A stretch of 64,000 nt of DNA from Heterodera schachtii (Eukaryota; Nematoda; Chromadorea; Rhabditida; Heteroderidae). Each line of letters begins with the position of its first letter. Position 1 is the stretch's first letter. Location of the stretch: the NCBI GenBank assembly GCA_023374025.1, contig SIJG01000011.1, positions 1,075,343 through 1,139,342 of the forward strand. Direction: 5' to 3'. Under the pieces are notes generated by a model. That model saw only the letters and a program-made list of their open reading frames with translations. It was not told the DNA's origin and did no database searches. Positions 11,673 through 23,654 of the stretch are shown one piece after another. The translations under genes were made by a program, and so were the position numbers.

Positions 11673-12213
11673 GTAAATAAAATTTTTTAAATGGTTATAT
11701 TTTGGAAAAAAATTCCTCGTAAAGGATGAAATAGGCACAAAATGCCATAACAATAACCTAAATAGGCTTAGAATCACCTTTATTATTTTAATAATTAGTT
11801 TGCTATTTTTAAGCTAATTTTCAAAATAATTTTTTCACTATAAATTCCCAAAAAAATTTAAAAAATGAAAATATGTGCAAAAAATTTGCTCGAATTTTGG
11901 ATTTTTTTGAAAATTTCAAAAAAACCCACTAAATATTTATAAAAAAAAGAAAATCTGTAAGAAAAAAGTCCAAAATATGTACCAATTATGAAAGAAGAAA
12001 ATCCCGAAATATGTAAATATGTATAAAAACCCCGAAATATGTAAATAAATTCCCAACTTTTGTTCACAAACACAAAAAAGAAAATGTTTTTCCAACTATT
12101 TAGAGCATGGATACGGTTGAAAATAATTTTTAAAACGTCGGGATAAACAACACATTATAATTTTAAAAAAGGTGTCTCTTTAATTTTTGTGCCATTCCGC
12201 CGGAATTCGTTTA
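11673..12213. repeat. Dispersed repeat R3 (right-arm copy)
   Basis: Reverse complement of 8905-9445 and collinear with 61448-61985. It follows the F-box-like pseudogene here and directly follows solute-binding-gene remnants at 61.4 kb, suggesting all three belonged to one ancestral block. Confidence 0.75.
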
Positions 12214-13424
12214 TTATTATTATTTTTGCAAAAAAACATTTTAAAATATCACATAGAAAAAGGTCAATTATAAAAATATTATTATTATTTTCCAATTATT
12301 GCCAATGATCGGATGGATGCCTATATTAATGAATTTTATTTGCTTTTAAGTTTCTTTTCTTTATGCTGATTTTGTATTTTTGTACCATTCTTAAAATTTT
12401 ATGTCATTTGCTTATTAAATTTTTTTTTTTTGTCAATTTTTAAGAATAACTTTGTTTTGAAATTTTATTATAAAAATAAAAGAATATTTTTAGATTTTTT
12501 AATTGGTACTATTTACAGAACGAAGTGTGAATTTTATTTATTTATTTATTTAAAGAATCTTTGTCATGCATTTCCTGGAGATATTTTTGATGATTTGCGG
12601 GCGAACATGGAAAAAGTTAAGCCAAAAATATTTTAATTTCTCAAAAAAATTTCCGGTGTAACCGATAGGCGCCATCGGATGAAAATTTTGTTGAAAATAA
12701 AAAATCCAATTTTCCTTGAGTAAATCAGAAAAATTTAATTTATTTTAAAATATTTTTATAAAATACCGAAGAAAAACAGAAATTTTGGAAATTTTTAATT
12801 TTGGTGAATATCTGTTCGAAAAATAGAGCTTAAATTTCAAAATTCGCCCGGCAGCGCCTATCGGCACAGCCGGCCCCCCAAAAACCTATTTTTTCTTAAA
12901 AAAATTAGCACAAAAGCCCTAAATTTGGTCATTTTTAGACAAAATCTGTGCAATAATTAAAATCAAACCGCTGCCCCGTCCCCGGGTGTAAAATTTTGGT
13001 TTTCGTGGTCTATTAAAATCTAAAAAAAGACAAAAAAACATTGAGAAAAATTGATAGGGGTTGGTACTTTATCTGCACGGGACTTTTTAAAAATTAGAGG
13101 GAGTATTGTTCACTTCTTGGCTCTATTTTACTTGGCGAGGGAGGATAATTATTTTTCAAAAACCAAGTGCAGTTTGATTTGCAAATACAACACAATAATC
13201 TGAGAACTCGAAGACCTTTAATAGACGCAATAGACACCACTTCAAAATGCCAAATACAGTTGCGAACAGATCAGAGTTGAATAATCATAAAATCATTTTT
13301 GCAATTAGTTGGTGTAAAACCTTTTAACATACACATAAGGGATGGCACTGAATTCCGAAAAATTTTTAAAGCTTATGGTTAAGGATAATCAAAAAGAACA
13401 TTTTCTAAAAAATGAAGTTACCGT
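12214..13424. other. Arm segment, right (mirror of 7694-8904)
   Basis: AT-rich; no gene recognised. Contains the mirrored hairpins. Confidence 0.45.
12848..12873 (-). repeat. GATA-loop GC hairpin (mirror of 8245)
   Basis: Reverse complement of the 8245-8270 hairpin, with the same symmetric mismatch. Confidence 0.75.
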
Positions 13425-13432
13425 ATACTAAC

Positions 13433-14680
13433 TAGAGACCGGACGGGATCGGGATCCCGCGGGATTTCTTCGGGATCCCGCGGGATTAAATTCGGGATCC
13501 CGACCTCGGGATCCGTCCCGAGCGATTTTTAAAATTCATCGGGATTGATCGGGATCGGGATTTCAACGGGATCCCGAATCGGGATCCCTCCCGACCATTT
13601 TACCAATCCCGCGGGATCCCGCGGGATTGAAGTCACGCTACATTTTCGAAAAATCTTCATTTTTTAATTAAGATCTTGAATTTTAAATTAAAAAAATATT
13701 GTCATTTGCTAATTTTTCTTAAAAAATCTATTAAAAATCCTAAAAAATTTTCACGGGTCTCCAAATTTCCACTAAAATTTTCAAAATTTGACGCAGAAGT
13801 TTGCCATTTTGTGACTTTTATTTCTTCCAAAAAAGAATTATCATAAATTATCTTTAAAATTACTAAAACATTCTAAATCTTATTAGATAGTTTTATGGCA
13901 GAACGATTTCTAAGAATTCTGTACAATAATCAGAATAAAAATTGCAGTCTACGTATTTTTCCTTCGATGCCTATCGGCACCGCCCGACCCAAGAACCCAT
14001 TATTTTCTTATAAATTAGTTAAAAATCAAAAAATATGGACAGTTTTTGTTTAAATTCTGTTAACAATTACATTTCAAATTTTCAAAATTTTCCCGGCGGC
14101 GCCTATCGGCACCGCCGGCCTCCCCCATATTCCTCTAAAGTTTTTGAAAAAATTCGCTGCGAAAAAATTCTCAAAAATGTAATTTTTGATCCCGATGCAG
14201 TTTACGATTTTCTAATTTCGTTAAAATTGTTAAAAATGATAATAGGAGGCGAAAATACAAAAATTGACATTAATTGACTAGTAAAAAAATATTTAAAGTT
14301 ATGTTGTTAACTAATATTTGACCCTAAAATCTGAATTTTTAGGCATGATATTCTAATTTTGGAAAAAAATTCTATAAAGACCTGATATAATTCGAATCCC
14401 TATTTTTCTCTCAATCGGATTGATCAATTATAAATATTAGATAAGCATTTGAACAAAAGTTTGCACAAAACTTAAAAAAAAATTGGGTTTTAGTAAATCC
14501 CGATAATCCCGCGGGATCCCGAAAAAAAATCTTCGGGATTCATCGGGATCGGGATTCGGTCGGGATCCCGACTCGGGATCCGTCCCGACCGTTTTTCCAA
14601 AATGTTCGAGATTGATCGGGATCGGGATTCAGTCGGGATCCCGACTCGGGATCCCTCCGACCCCAGTTGTCCGGTCTCTA
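13433..14680. mobile_element. Non-autonomous hAT element, right arm
   Basis: Mirror of 6450-7685 with the same terminal repeats and 8-bp target duplication, but 12 bp longer (1,248 against 1,236). It has many substitutions in its outer-left third (about 13440-13920), where the two arms differ far more than elsewhere. Confidence 0.88.
14093..14118 (-). repeat. GATA-loop GC hairpin (mirror of 7012)
   Basis: Reverse complement of the perfect hairpin at 7012-7037. Confidence 0.85.
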
Positions 14681-14688
14681 ATACTAAC

Positions 14689-16697
14689 ATTAAAGATTAG
14701 ATTTTACTTTTCATATTATTATTCTTGCATTTCATTCACTTTTTTCTTGCCCGCAGGCAAGGATATCAAAGTTGATAGAAAAAATTTTTATATTTTTTAT
14801 TATTTGTTAACAATGCAAAATTTTAAACATTTATTAATTCTTTTATGTAATATACTAGACAAAATAATAAATTCTTTTTCAAGCCATTTTATTTCCATTT
14901 TATAATCAATTTTATTAAACAATCTACTCGCATGGCTCTCCATCTGAGGATTAATTCTTCAACGAATTGTTTATAATATTTAAATTCAATATAACTAATT
15001 AGCGGAAAGCAAAATTGCATTAGTCTTGTGAAAATAAGATTTTTATTGTTTATTTTATTTTGTTCAATTCTTGTTTTTATATTAGTTTACGGTAAGCGAT
15101 TTTATAGCAAATGCATGTTTTGTTTAAATATTATTTTTTTAGGTTGAAAGTTCAAATATTCAAATTTATTTGCATATAATTTTTCATATATTAAATTTAT
15201 CAAAAATAGTTGTTATTGATTTAAAAGATTAACAAAATTATTTATTTTCCTTTTTGATAAAAATGAATTTCTTCTCTGATTTTTCTTTTTTGTCAAAGGC
15301 AACATTTTCATTCAAATTTTAATCCCGCGGGATCCCGATCCCGTCCAGTCTAGTCTTAAGGCATTTTTATTAATGATCCTCCGTTATACATTAAATACTT
15401 TAAATTAAAAAGTGTTCCCTTTTTAAATACAAAAAACTCAAAAAACATAATTTAAGAAAAACGGTGTTTAATTAAAATTCATTTGATTTTAGAAACGAAA
15501 CATTCTAAAATTTAATAAAACCTTGAAAGACTAAAAGCAGAAATAAAATTGGGCATTATTTAAAATCCAATTTTCCTATCGCATTATCTCATACTTTCTT
15601 TTTTCATTTGAATTTAAAATTTTTTTTTTTGATTTGGATCCTTTATTAATGTGGGAAAAATATGATAATTATATAATCATATGATAATTATTGCTAATGA
15701 TTTGGACATAAATAATTTGTTCATAACATTTTTTATTTGAATTTGAATTGATCTTCCTGCTTATTTAGGATTAGTTTTTCTTCCTTGATGACATTACGAC
15801 GTAAGAGAATTGAGATTATTTGTGCATTTATTACTGAAGCATATTATTAAATTATTAAGTTTAATGTTTCTATTCTTGAAAATTATTTCCTTCAATTTCT
15901 TAAAATTTTTAATAATTCTTTATTATGCTCTTTTTACTCAAGTTAAGAGTTCATACTTTTAGCAAAAATGATTATTCACCTCCAAATTGGGCAATTAAAT
16001 CTTTAAATTTAATTTATTTTAAATACAAAGTCTTATAAATATTTAATGCTTTCTTTAACAATTCTTTCGAATATAAATGCCAGTAAATCAAATTTTATTA
16101 TTTTTGAAGTTTTTCATTATCAAATTCTATCATTTTTTATTTGGTTTATTTTAGTGTAAGGGGTCATAAAAACTGTTGCTAAAAATATCTTTAATTTTAT
16201 AATTTATAATTTCCGTTTTAATTTATTATTTTTTTAAATTTTACATTCTCAGCTTATTTTTTTGATAGCTCATTGCAATTAATAAATAATGAAACTTGTA
16301 AATTAAATTTTTTTTTTTGAAAATCCCATTTCTACTTTATGTATTATTAAGTTTTATGCTTCTGGATTTATTTTGTTTTAAATTCTTTTTAGTAAATTCA
16401 TTATTTATTAAGAATTATGTTATTGTGTTTTTAAATTCAAAATTATTTTTTATCTTTGTTTATTCATTGATTGTTTGGTTTATTCCTAAAAAGGCGAGTT
16501 CTTTGGGCAATTAGAAACCGCATCTACGAACGTAATACCTACTTTTCGATTTTTGCTAATTGTAATTTTAAATATTTAATTCCTAAGCTTCGAAAATAAA
16601 CTAACGATATTACATTATTTTTAAAATAATAAAGTTTTCTGATAATTTATTTTTACTAAATTCATTTGATTATATTGAGGTGTGAAGGAAGACTGAT
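14689..16697. other. AT-rich arm segment, right (mirror of 4434-6441)
   Basis: No gene recognised. The 65-residue hydrophobic open frame recurs at 16317-16514 (+) because the arms are identical there, so its recurrence is not independent evidence for a gene. Confidence 0.45.
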
Positions 16698-16706
16698 AAT
16701 TGAACT

Positions 16707-18050
16707 GGCTACCCGACTTTTGGGGATTTGCAACTTGGGGACCCGACATTTGGGGACCCGACTTTTGGGGACCCGACACTTAGGGAACCCGACATTTAGG
16801 GATCCCGACATTTGGGGACCCGACTTTTGGGGACCCGGCACTTAGGGAAACCACCGACATTTGGCAACCCGACATTTAGGGACCCGACATTTGGGGATTT
16901 TAATAAAACAAAAAAAATTACCTAAAAATTTAATTTTAAGCCCAAAATTAGACAAAATTACGTCTGCTTTAGCCAGAGTTAATTCCATTGCAAGAAAAAA
17001 TTAAATAATATTTTAAAAATTAACTCTGTTTCCGGACTCACCGCGAGGAGGTAGCAGAATTTTGAGCCCATACTAATCACAAACAATAGACAAATCACCA
17101 GTGTGCATCCGCCATTATCGAAGTGTAAATCGCGTTTAATCAGCTTAATATCATTTAATTATCAGAGTTATCACTGTTCTGAAGAAAGAAAAGCGAATCG
17201 CAGCCGATTTGCTGCGGCATTATGAGTTGGACCCAACTCAAGGAATAAGAATTCGAAAACGGAAGAAAACATACCGAGAAAATGATTTGGCTATCATAAA
17301 TTTGGCTGAAGGCTTTGATGCCATTGAGAACCCAAACGATGATGAGATTCTTGCTCATCTCAGATCTTTGCAATACAAACTTATGCGCAATGATTTTGAG
17401 AATTGGGACGACCCAAATGGTGATTAATTCTGTTTTCACATCACGTTGGCCCTTGGTAAAGGCACTTTAAAGAAAAGTTTGAAAAAGGGTGTACTGTACT
17501 TAAAAAATGTATTGTGGTTTATCTATTGTTTGTGATTAGTATGGGCTCAAAATTCTGCTACCTCCTCGCGGTGAGTCCGGAAACAGAGTTATTTTTTAAA
17601 ATATTATTTAATTTTTTCTTGCAATGGAATTAACTTTGGCTAAGGCAGACGTAATTTTGTCTAATTTTGGGCTTAAAATTAAATTTTTAAATGATTTTTT
17701 TTTGTTTTATTAAAATCCCTAAATGTCGGGTTGCCAAATGTCGGTGGTTTCCCTAACTGCCGGGTCCCCAAAAGTCGGGTCCCCAAACGTCGGGATCCCT
17801 AAATGTCGGGTTGCCAAATGTCGGTGGTTTCCCTAAATGCTTTTTGCTCAAATGTCGTTCGGTCCCCAAATGTCGGGTCCCCAAATGTCGGGTTCCCTAA
17901 GTGTCGGGTCCCCAAAAGTCGGGTCCCCAAATGTCGGGATCCCTAAATGTCGGGTTCCCTAAGTGTCGGGTCCCCAAAAGTCGGGTCCCCAAAAGTCGGG
18001 TCCCCAAATGTCGGGTCCCCAAGTTGCAAATCCGCAAAAGTCGCACCACG
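16707..18050. mobile_element. Mutator-like element, right arm, with target duplication
   Basis: Bounded by a perfect 9-bp duplication AATTGAACT (16698-16706 and 18051-18059), the length expected for MULEs. Ends are GGCTACCCGACTTTTGGGG and, reversed, CGTGGTGCGACTTTTGCGG. Inside are the tandem GGGACCCGAC-type arrays and the unique inverted segment (CTCCTCGCGGTGAGTCCGG and its complement) around a transposase remnant. Of the two arm copies only this one has matching flanks, so it marks the original insertion. Confidence 0.85.
17152..17427 (+). pseudogene. MULE transposase C-terminal exon (right copy)
   Basis: Same reading as 3704-3979: a LKKEKR helix, KKTYREND, and LAHLRSLQYKL before the stop. 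It shows no catalytic core. Because it lies in the copy with an intact target duplication, it identifies the element as an internally deleted member of a once autonomous MULE. Confidence 0.5.
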
Positions 18051-18059
18051 AATTGAACT

Positions 18060-21000
18060 ATGTAAGTTCGCACAGCGTGCCTTTCATCTTTAATTCGAAT
18101 AATAATTCTCATTTAATCAAAATTATAGTTAAAATAATAAAAAATATATAATAATCATGATATATTGGTAACTTTTTAGAAAAAATGAAATTAATGCATT
18201 TATAATTAAAAATTTAAAAATCATTTTTTTTTTAAATTTTATTCCTTTTAAATTATTAATATAGGTAGTGAAACATAAATATTTATACTATATTAAACAA
18301 ATTTTAGATTCATGGCAAAGTCGCACTCATTTAGGTGTGATGATCCTTTTATAAATTTTATATAAAAGGATTTTTTCTATTAAAATTCATACTTTTCTCT
18401 TCTGGTGCTTATTTTTTCATTCATTTTATTTTATATTTACTTTGTATAATAATTATATAATATTCTTTTACATATTTGTTTGTAATATTATAACAGAAAA
18501 TTTATTATATGATTTCTTTTTTATGTTAATTTACTGTTTCATAGCACTTTTCTTCAATTGTAACAGAAAACATATTTAAAATTATTAAAATTCTGAAAAA
18601 TCTTCTTCAATAACTATCCAAAAACATTACTTCGGTTAAATGATTTTTTACTTTTATTTTCTGCTTTCTTCAGTGTTATTATTTATTATAGTTAATGTTT
18701 AATTAACGAACTTTTTCTAATTAGCTTATTCCTTATAAGAAATGATCTTTTCTTGATATTTTTGAAATTTAATTAATTGAGCAACTTATTAAATTTTATG
18801 AGAATAAAAAAATGACAATTTTAAATATAAAATTGTTGTTTATTTATAACTTAAAATTATGCCAATTCATTACAGTTTTAAATATCAAAAAGCAGTAATA
18901 TTGGTATTATGAATTATTTTTGCTTTTTTCATTCTTGTAAAAAGTTTTGGGTTTGGTTCAGTAAAATTTTATTTATTTTTTTCTTATTTTAGTTTTAAGA
19001 AATTTTCCAAAATGGCATTTGTGCACCTTAAATTCTTCAAAGATTCACACGTCGTATATTCGGGTCTAAATCCTTTCCATAAAATCTTAATTATTTTTAT
19101 TATTACTATAGAATCATATGGATTTTGTCAACGAGATGCTTATAAATAACATATTATAACACCAACACTTTCCCTGGCTCCCTGAAAATGCAACAGCGAT
19201 AAAAAGTTTTTCATTTCAAGAAAATGCGACACTGTGAAAATACGACATCAAACTTAGATTTTTAAAACCATAATGGGTTTGGTTCGAGTCCGCTCCATAA
19301 CACAATGTTTTTATTTATGTGTTTCTTCCTGAAAATTCAAATTGGCTATGATGTTTGGCCAACCAAATGGATAATTTTGGTATCATTCAAATGCTTTTGA
19401 AGGGAGAAACATTTTCTAAGCAAATGCAAATTTTCAAAGACTTAATTTTTTTGGTGCTTCAAAATGCTAACATTTACTTAGAAAACGTTTCTCCCTATCA
19501 AGAGCATTTGAATGATACCAAGAATATATAAGTTTATTAGGAAAAAGCTTCAATAAAGTTTTTCAAAAACAGCCAATTTTTAATTTTCTGAAAATAAGTA
19601 AAAATATTCGTTTCGAGGAGCAGACTCGATCCTGCACCCAATTTCTCTTTACTATCCTACAAAATTTTATTACGCACACACGTAATTTTTTTAGGTACAT
19701 ATACTCATTTTCCGGACGGTGTATTGAAACAAAAAATCAATTGAATTCTTTTTAAAAATCTATGTTTGTGGTTGTATTTTCGGTGCTGTTAGTTTTCGAC
19801 AGTGATTGATTTCGATAGTAAAGTCTGTTTTTAAAAAAACTAGTCTATTATGGTATAAATCTCGCTAAATTTTGAAAATTAAAATGATAGGCACATGCTC
19901 TTATACATTGTAGAGGGGTTTTGCGATTTTCTAATTCTGCTACAAGAGCCTGCAGGTTCGCATCATGGCACTTAAACCCGGCACGAAATCAACTACTGTC
20001 GAAATCAACCACTGTCGAAAACCCTGGTACGGTATTTTCCGGCTCCCCTTTCCCTATTCCCTGGCGTTTTTTAAATTTAATAGTTTTAAATTTTTGTCTT
20101 TAGGGAAAAAAGAGCCTAATAAAGGACTTTTTTAAGAAATTCCAAAATATTCATACATTTGAATGAAATACATAACAGAAGCATATCGAAATAAGTGCTA
20201 AACTTCAAATTATGTAAAGTCTTATTTTTTATTATTTCCAATTTAGCGAAATTTTGCAGCAGAAAAATACTTTCACTTTATACTTTCACATAATAATTGT
20301 TTTGTTTTTTTTTGCTAGAGGTAGTTTAAAAATTGAGATAAATTTATTATTTTTAAAATTATTTATTCTTTTTTATATAATTTTTTAAAATTTTATATAT
20401 AGTTTTGATAACGACCAGAGGTCGCCAATTTTTTGAACAAAAATGCATTGTTAAAATTTTCCAAATCAGTTGACAACTAACTCTTCATCTCCCCTGTCAA
20501 TTTTCACCGGGAAAAAAACTTTTAGCTGCTCCTTATCTCAAGTTTAGTATTTTGACTTTTTATTTTTTATTTTATTATCGAGTTTTTGTTTAAACATTAT
20601 CAATTTTATTTAGCATTAATTTAATATATTTTCGTACGCTATAGAAAAAGCCACAATCCACCCTCTGATGAACTTATGTTCATAAATTTCCAATATAATT
20701 AAATTTGAGTTTAATTTTTATTTACATATTTTGGTTTTTCTATCTTTTTTAAACTTAATAAGCAAAAATTTGATGCAAAAATTTTAACAAATTCCTTTAC
20801 TATTTTTTAAAATTATTCATATTTGACTTTTTAAAGGAATCTTTCTTCATCGTTTTCGTGTAATTCCGATTATTTCAGCCGCTATTTATAAAAAAAATAT
20901 CTAAAAAAAACAATTTTTTTGTGAAAATTTATAGATTATTTTAGTAATTAGATTTTCAATGAAGAGTCAAGAATTTAAATTAAAAAATTCAAATGATTTT

Positions 21001-21952
21001 AATTCATATATTAAATTGTTTTTCAATTATCTCATTTTTCTCACTATTTTTATAATATTTAAATGTCGAATTCTTTACATAACTTGTATCCATGCTGGTT
21101 ATTACAAGAGCCCATGGAATGAGGCCGTTACTGACCTGGATACCTGGATACTTTTTTCTTTCAATAATTCTTCAGAGCTCATTTTTCAGTTTAATCTTTA
21201 TAATGAACTTAGGCACACAGATTTTTCAATTTTTTGCGAATATTTATAAAATTATCATTTCTTATTACCATAATTAATTATGATTAAGTGTTTATTTTAT
21301 TTAATATTTTTGCTTGAAATTCAATTCTTTTTTTATAATTCCGCTGAATTGCCATTTTTTAATTTGTCGATTTGGGATTTCTTCTCCTCGGCATTTCTCT
21401 TTAGGCTATGACAAAAGTTAATGAGAGAATATTATATATGCCATTTGTCATTTTATATCTTTAATTGTGGTCCAATATTTTTTTCGGATTTTTCATGACA
21501 ATTCCTTTATTCTTGAATTATTTAATAATAATCGTGATTATTTCATCACCCTTACTCGTTTGTGTTATAATTATAAGTTGGTTAATAAAAGATATATTAT
21601 ATTAATTAGCTAAAACGTAAAGACAAACACCGAATATATGGGGGAAAACGGGGGAAATTCCGACTGAATTGCAGCTTTTGGGGGTGTCGAATGCGCTGCA
21701 AGTCGAAGAAGAGACAAACACTTTATAGGTCGAAGTAGATAAAACGGCGATGAAGAACAATTTATTTAAAACACGGAGAGAGAAAGACAAAAAATCGGAG
21801 AATATCAATAACAACGACAATTAATGAAAAATATCAAACGAATATGAAATTTAAACACAAAAATAACGCGAAAAGTCATCGTTTTAAAATGTTTAATTTG
21901 TGATCCCAGTACGAAAATATTTTTTGACCACGTCAAAACAGGATTAATTTTT
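18060..21952. other. AT-rich intergenic DNA
   Basis: No gene recognised. Open frames at 20959-21249 and 21602-21990 look compositional. A short GC-richer stretch near 21090-21150 (reading CIHAGYYKSPWNEAV) is unassigned. A lone hAT-like end CAGAGGTCGCCAA lies at about 20416. An inverted-repeat element is listed separately. Confidence 0.4.
19274..19640. repeat. Inverted-repeat element (MITE-like)
   Basis: The inner arms, 44 bp at 19377-19420 and 19478-19521, are near-perfect inverted copies (TTGGTATCATTCAAATGC). The outer ends, GGTTCGAGTCCGCTC and GAGCAGACTCGATCC, also pair and resemble a tRNA B-box word in opposite orientations. A similar ATCATTCNAANGC core recurs inside the element at 46246. 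Confidence 0.65.
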
Positions 21953-22439
21953 CTCCTATATTTACTGAGACTTTTGTTCAGCATAATCAATTTATTTACT
22001 CCGTGGTTTAGTCGACCGACGAAAAAGTGAAAGAAGCAAGCACTTGAGATTTATGCACTTGGTTTTTAACCTAATCATTAAATTTAATTCAAAAATTAAA
22101 AATAAAATAATATATATTATAGTAAAATTGGTACTTTCACATTATGTGACCGCAAGCCAAAATTTTCTGCAAGAAAAGGGGATAATCCATCAATCGAGAG
22201 TGTGTAATTGTGGCAGTGATATGCGCGGTGCTATAAGAACAGCTCACGAAAAAGAATCCCGGCTTGCGTTGCAAAAAATTTGCGCGCCCCTCTGTTGATT
22301 TTTTAAAATTTGGCTTGCGGTCACATAATGGGAAAGTACCATTAATTTCTGCTAATTTGCAAATGAAGCAAAAGATAAAAAATTTGGTTAAGTATTAAAT
22401 TTAATTAAAAACGATATTTTTTCAAATTTCCCGGTTTTT
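21953..22439 (+). repeat. 487-bp direct repeat, copy 1
   Basis: Identical in all parts compared to 23168-23654 (offset exactly 1,215). The two copies bracket the LINE fragment. Confidence 0.9.
22130..22340. mobile_element. MITE inside direct repeat, copy 1
   Basis: About 36-bp terminal inverted repeats beginning GGTACTTTC and containing GTGACCGCAAGCCAAA; possible 3-bp target duplication ATT. It predates the duplication, because the same MITE sits in both direct-repeat copies. Confidence 0.7.
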
Positions 22440-23167
22440 ATTGTCAATAAAGAAAAAAGTCCACAAAAGGGAAAAATCCGCTTACATTGAGGACAAAACA
22501 TTAATTTAAAATGTCCTCAAGAAAGCGCAAAAACAATTAAAACGAGATCGCCGCCAAAAAATATAATGTGAGGTCAATAAAAATAAAAATAATGACCAAA
22601 TCACTTTTAATTTTAATGAATTAATGATTCGACTTTAATTTTTCCGGTCTATTTTACAGGAAGAGAGATAGTTTTAATTTTATTTTTAAATTGATTTAAT
22701 GAGTTTATTTCAATAAGCTTTTTATCGAGTTGGTTCCAAATTTTAGTTACCCGCCCTGCAAAAGGTATAAATTTTTTGCCTAATTTGTATTTCGAGTTAA
22801 GTCTATAAAAGGGAATGTTAAAGCGTTTAGAAGGTTTAAATATTTCAAAGGGATTCAGATCTGTTCGGCCATAAATTATTTTATGAGCCATGAACAGATC
22901 AGAAAGCTTTCGCCTGCTTTCAAGTGTTGGCAGTTGAAGGTATTCTAATCTTTGCTGGTATGGAATGGGTGGAAGGCTGCATTTGAAAAGAACTCTTTTG
23001 GTGAAATATTTTTGACATTTTTCAATTTTTTTAATATTTTTTTGAAGGGATGGATTCCAAACCTCAGGAGCATATTCCAATAACGGTCTAACATAAGTTT
23101 TGTACAAAATAATCCAAATCCTAGAAGACTTTGACTTAATAATCCGAAATAAAGAACGCATACGTAA
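22440..23167 (-). mobile_element. 5'-truncated LINE (non-LTR retrotransposon)
   Basis: The coding end starts at the edge of the right direct repeat (23167) and runs on the minus strand to a stop at 22649, followed by about 210 bp of 3' untranslated sequence that ends exactly at the left direct repeat (22440). 5' truncation at the insertion boundary is typical of LINE retrotransposition. The 3' tail is short and A-poor. Confidence 0.8.
22649..23161 (-). pseudogene. LINE reverse-transcriptase C-terminal region
   Basis: The reading of 170 residues includes ILYKTYVRPLLEYAPEVWNP, then EKCQKYFTKR, RLEYLQLPTLESRRK and IWNQLDKKLIE. This is the conserved tail after the reverse transcriptase of jockey/CR1-type LINEs (thumb and connection), where YKTYVRPLLEYxxxVWNP is diagnostic. 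The catalytic YxDD part and the endonuclease are missing because the copy is 5'-truncated. The surviving frame is uninterrupted, suggesting a fairly recent insertion. Confidence 0.88.
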
Positions 23168-23654
23168 CTCCTATATTTACTGAGACTTTTGTTCAGCATA
23201 ATCAATTTATTTACTCCGTGGTTTAGTCGACCGACGAAAAAGTGAAAGAAGCAAGCACTTGAGATTTATGCACTTGGTTTTTAACCTAATCATTAAATTT
23301 AATTCAAAAATTAAAAATAAAATAATATATATTATAGTAAAATTGGTACTTTCACATTATGTGACCGCAAGCCAAAATTTTCTGCAAGAAAAGGGGATAA
23401 TCCATCAATCGAGAGTGTGTAATTGTGGCAGTGATATGCGCGGTGCTATAAGAACAGCTCACGAAAAAGAATCCCGGCTTGCGTTGCAAAAAATTTGCGC
23501 GCCCCTCTGTTGATTTTTTAAAATTTGGCTTGCGGTCACATAATGGGAAAGTACCATTAATTTCTGCTAATTTGCAAATGAAGCAAAAGATAAAAAATTT
23601 GGTTAAGTATTAAATTTAATTAAAAACGATATTTTTTCAAATTTCCCGGTTTTT
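23168..23654 (+). repeat. 487-bp direct repeat, copy 2
   Basis: Second copy of 21953-22439; the two diverge only at one T-homopolymer at the right border. It begins at the 5' breakpoint of the LINE. Confidence 0.9.
23345..23555. mobile_element. MITE inside direct repeat, copy 2
   Basis: Same element as 22130-22340, carried along by the duplication. Confidence 0.7.

Larger units (their letters stand above)
3108..18050. repeat. Giant inverted duplication, arms about 6.9 kb
   Basis: The left arm (about 3117-10034) and right arm (about 11084-18014) are reverse complements around a 1,049-bp spacer. Matching pairs of coordinates sum to about 21,117-21,131 throughout. Identical segments checked include 4861-4918 with the DNA near 16230, and 7801-7839 with the DNA near 13290. 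Small differences are concentrated in the hAT element. Each arm holds, from outside to inside, a MULE, AT-rich DNA, a hAT element, a hairpin-bearing region, repeat R3 and an F-box-like pseudogene. Confidence 0.95.

Noticed and set aside
19921..20103. tRNA-like word GGTTCGCATC at about 19952
   Set aside because: The B box is imperfect, and no convincing A box or cloverleaf could be drawn.
21953..23654. LTR retrotransposon with 487-bp LTRs
   Set aside because: The enclosed coding sequence is a LINE tail, there is no primer-binding site or LTR-type gag/pol, and the repeats do not have TG...CA ends.
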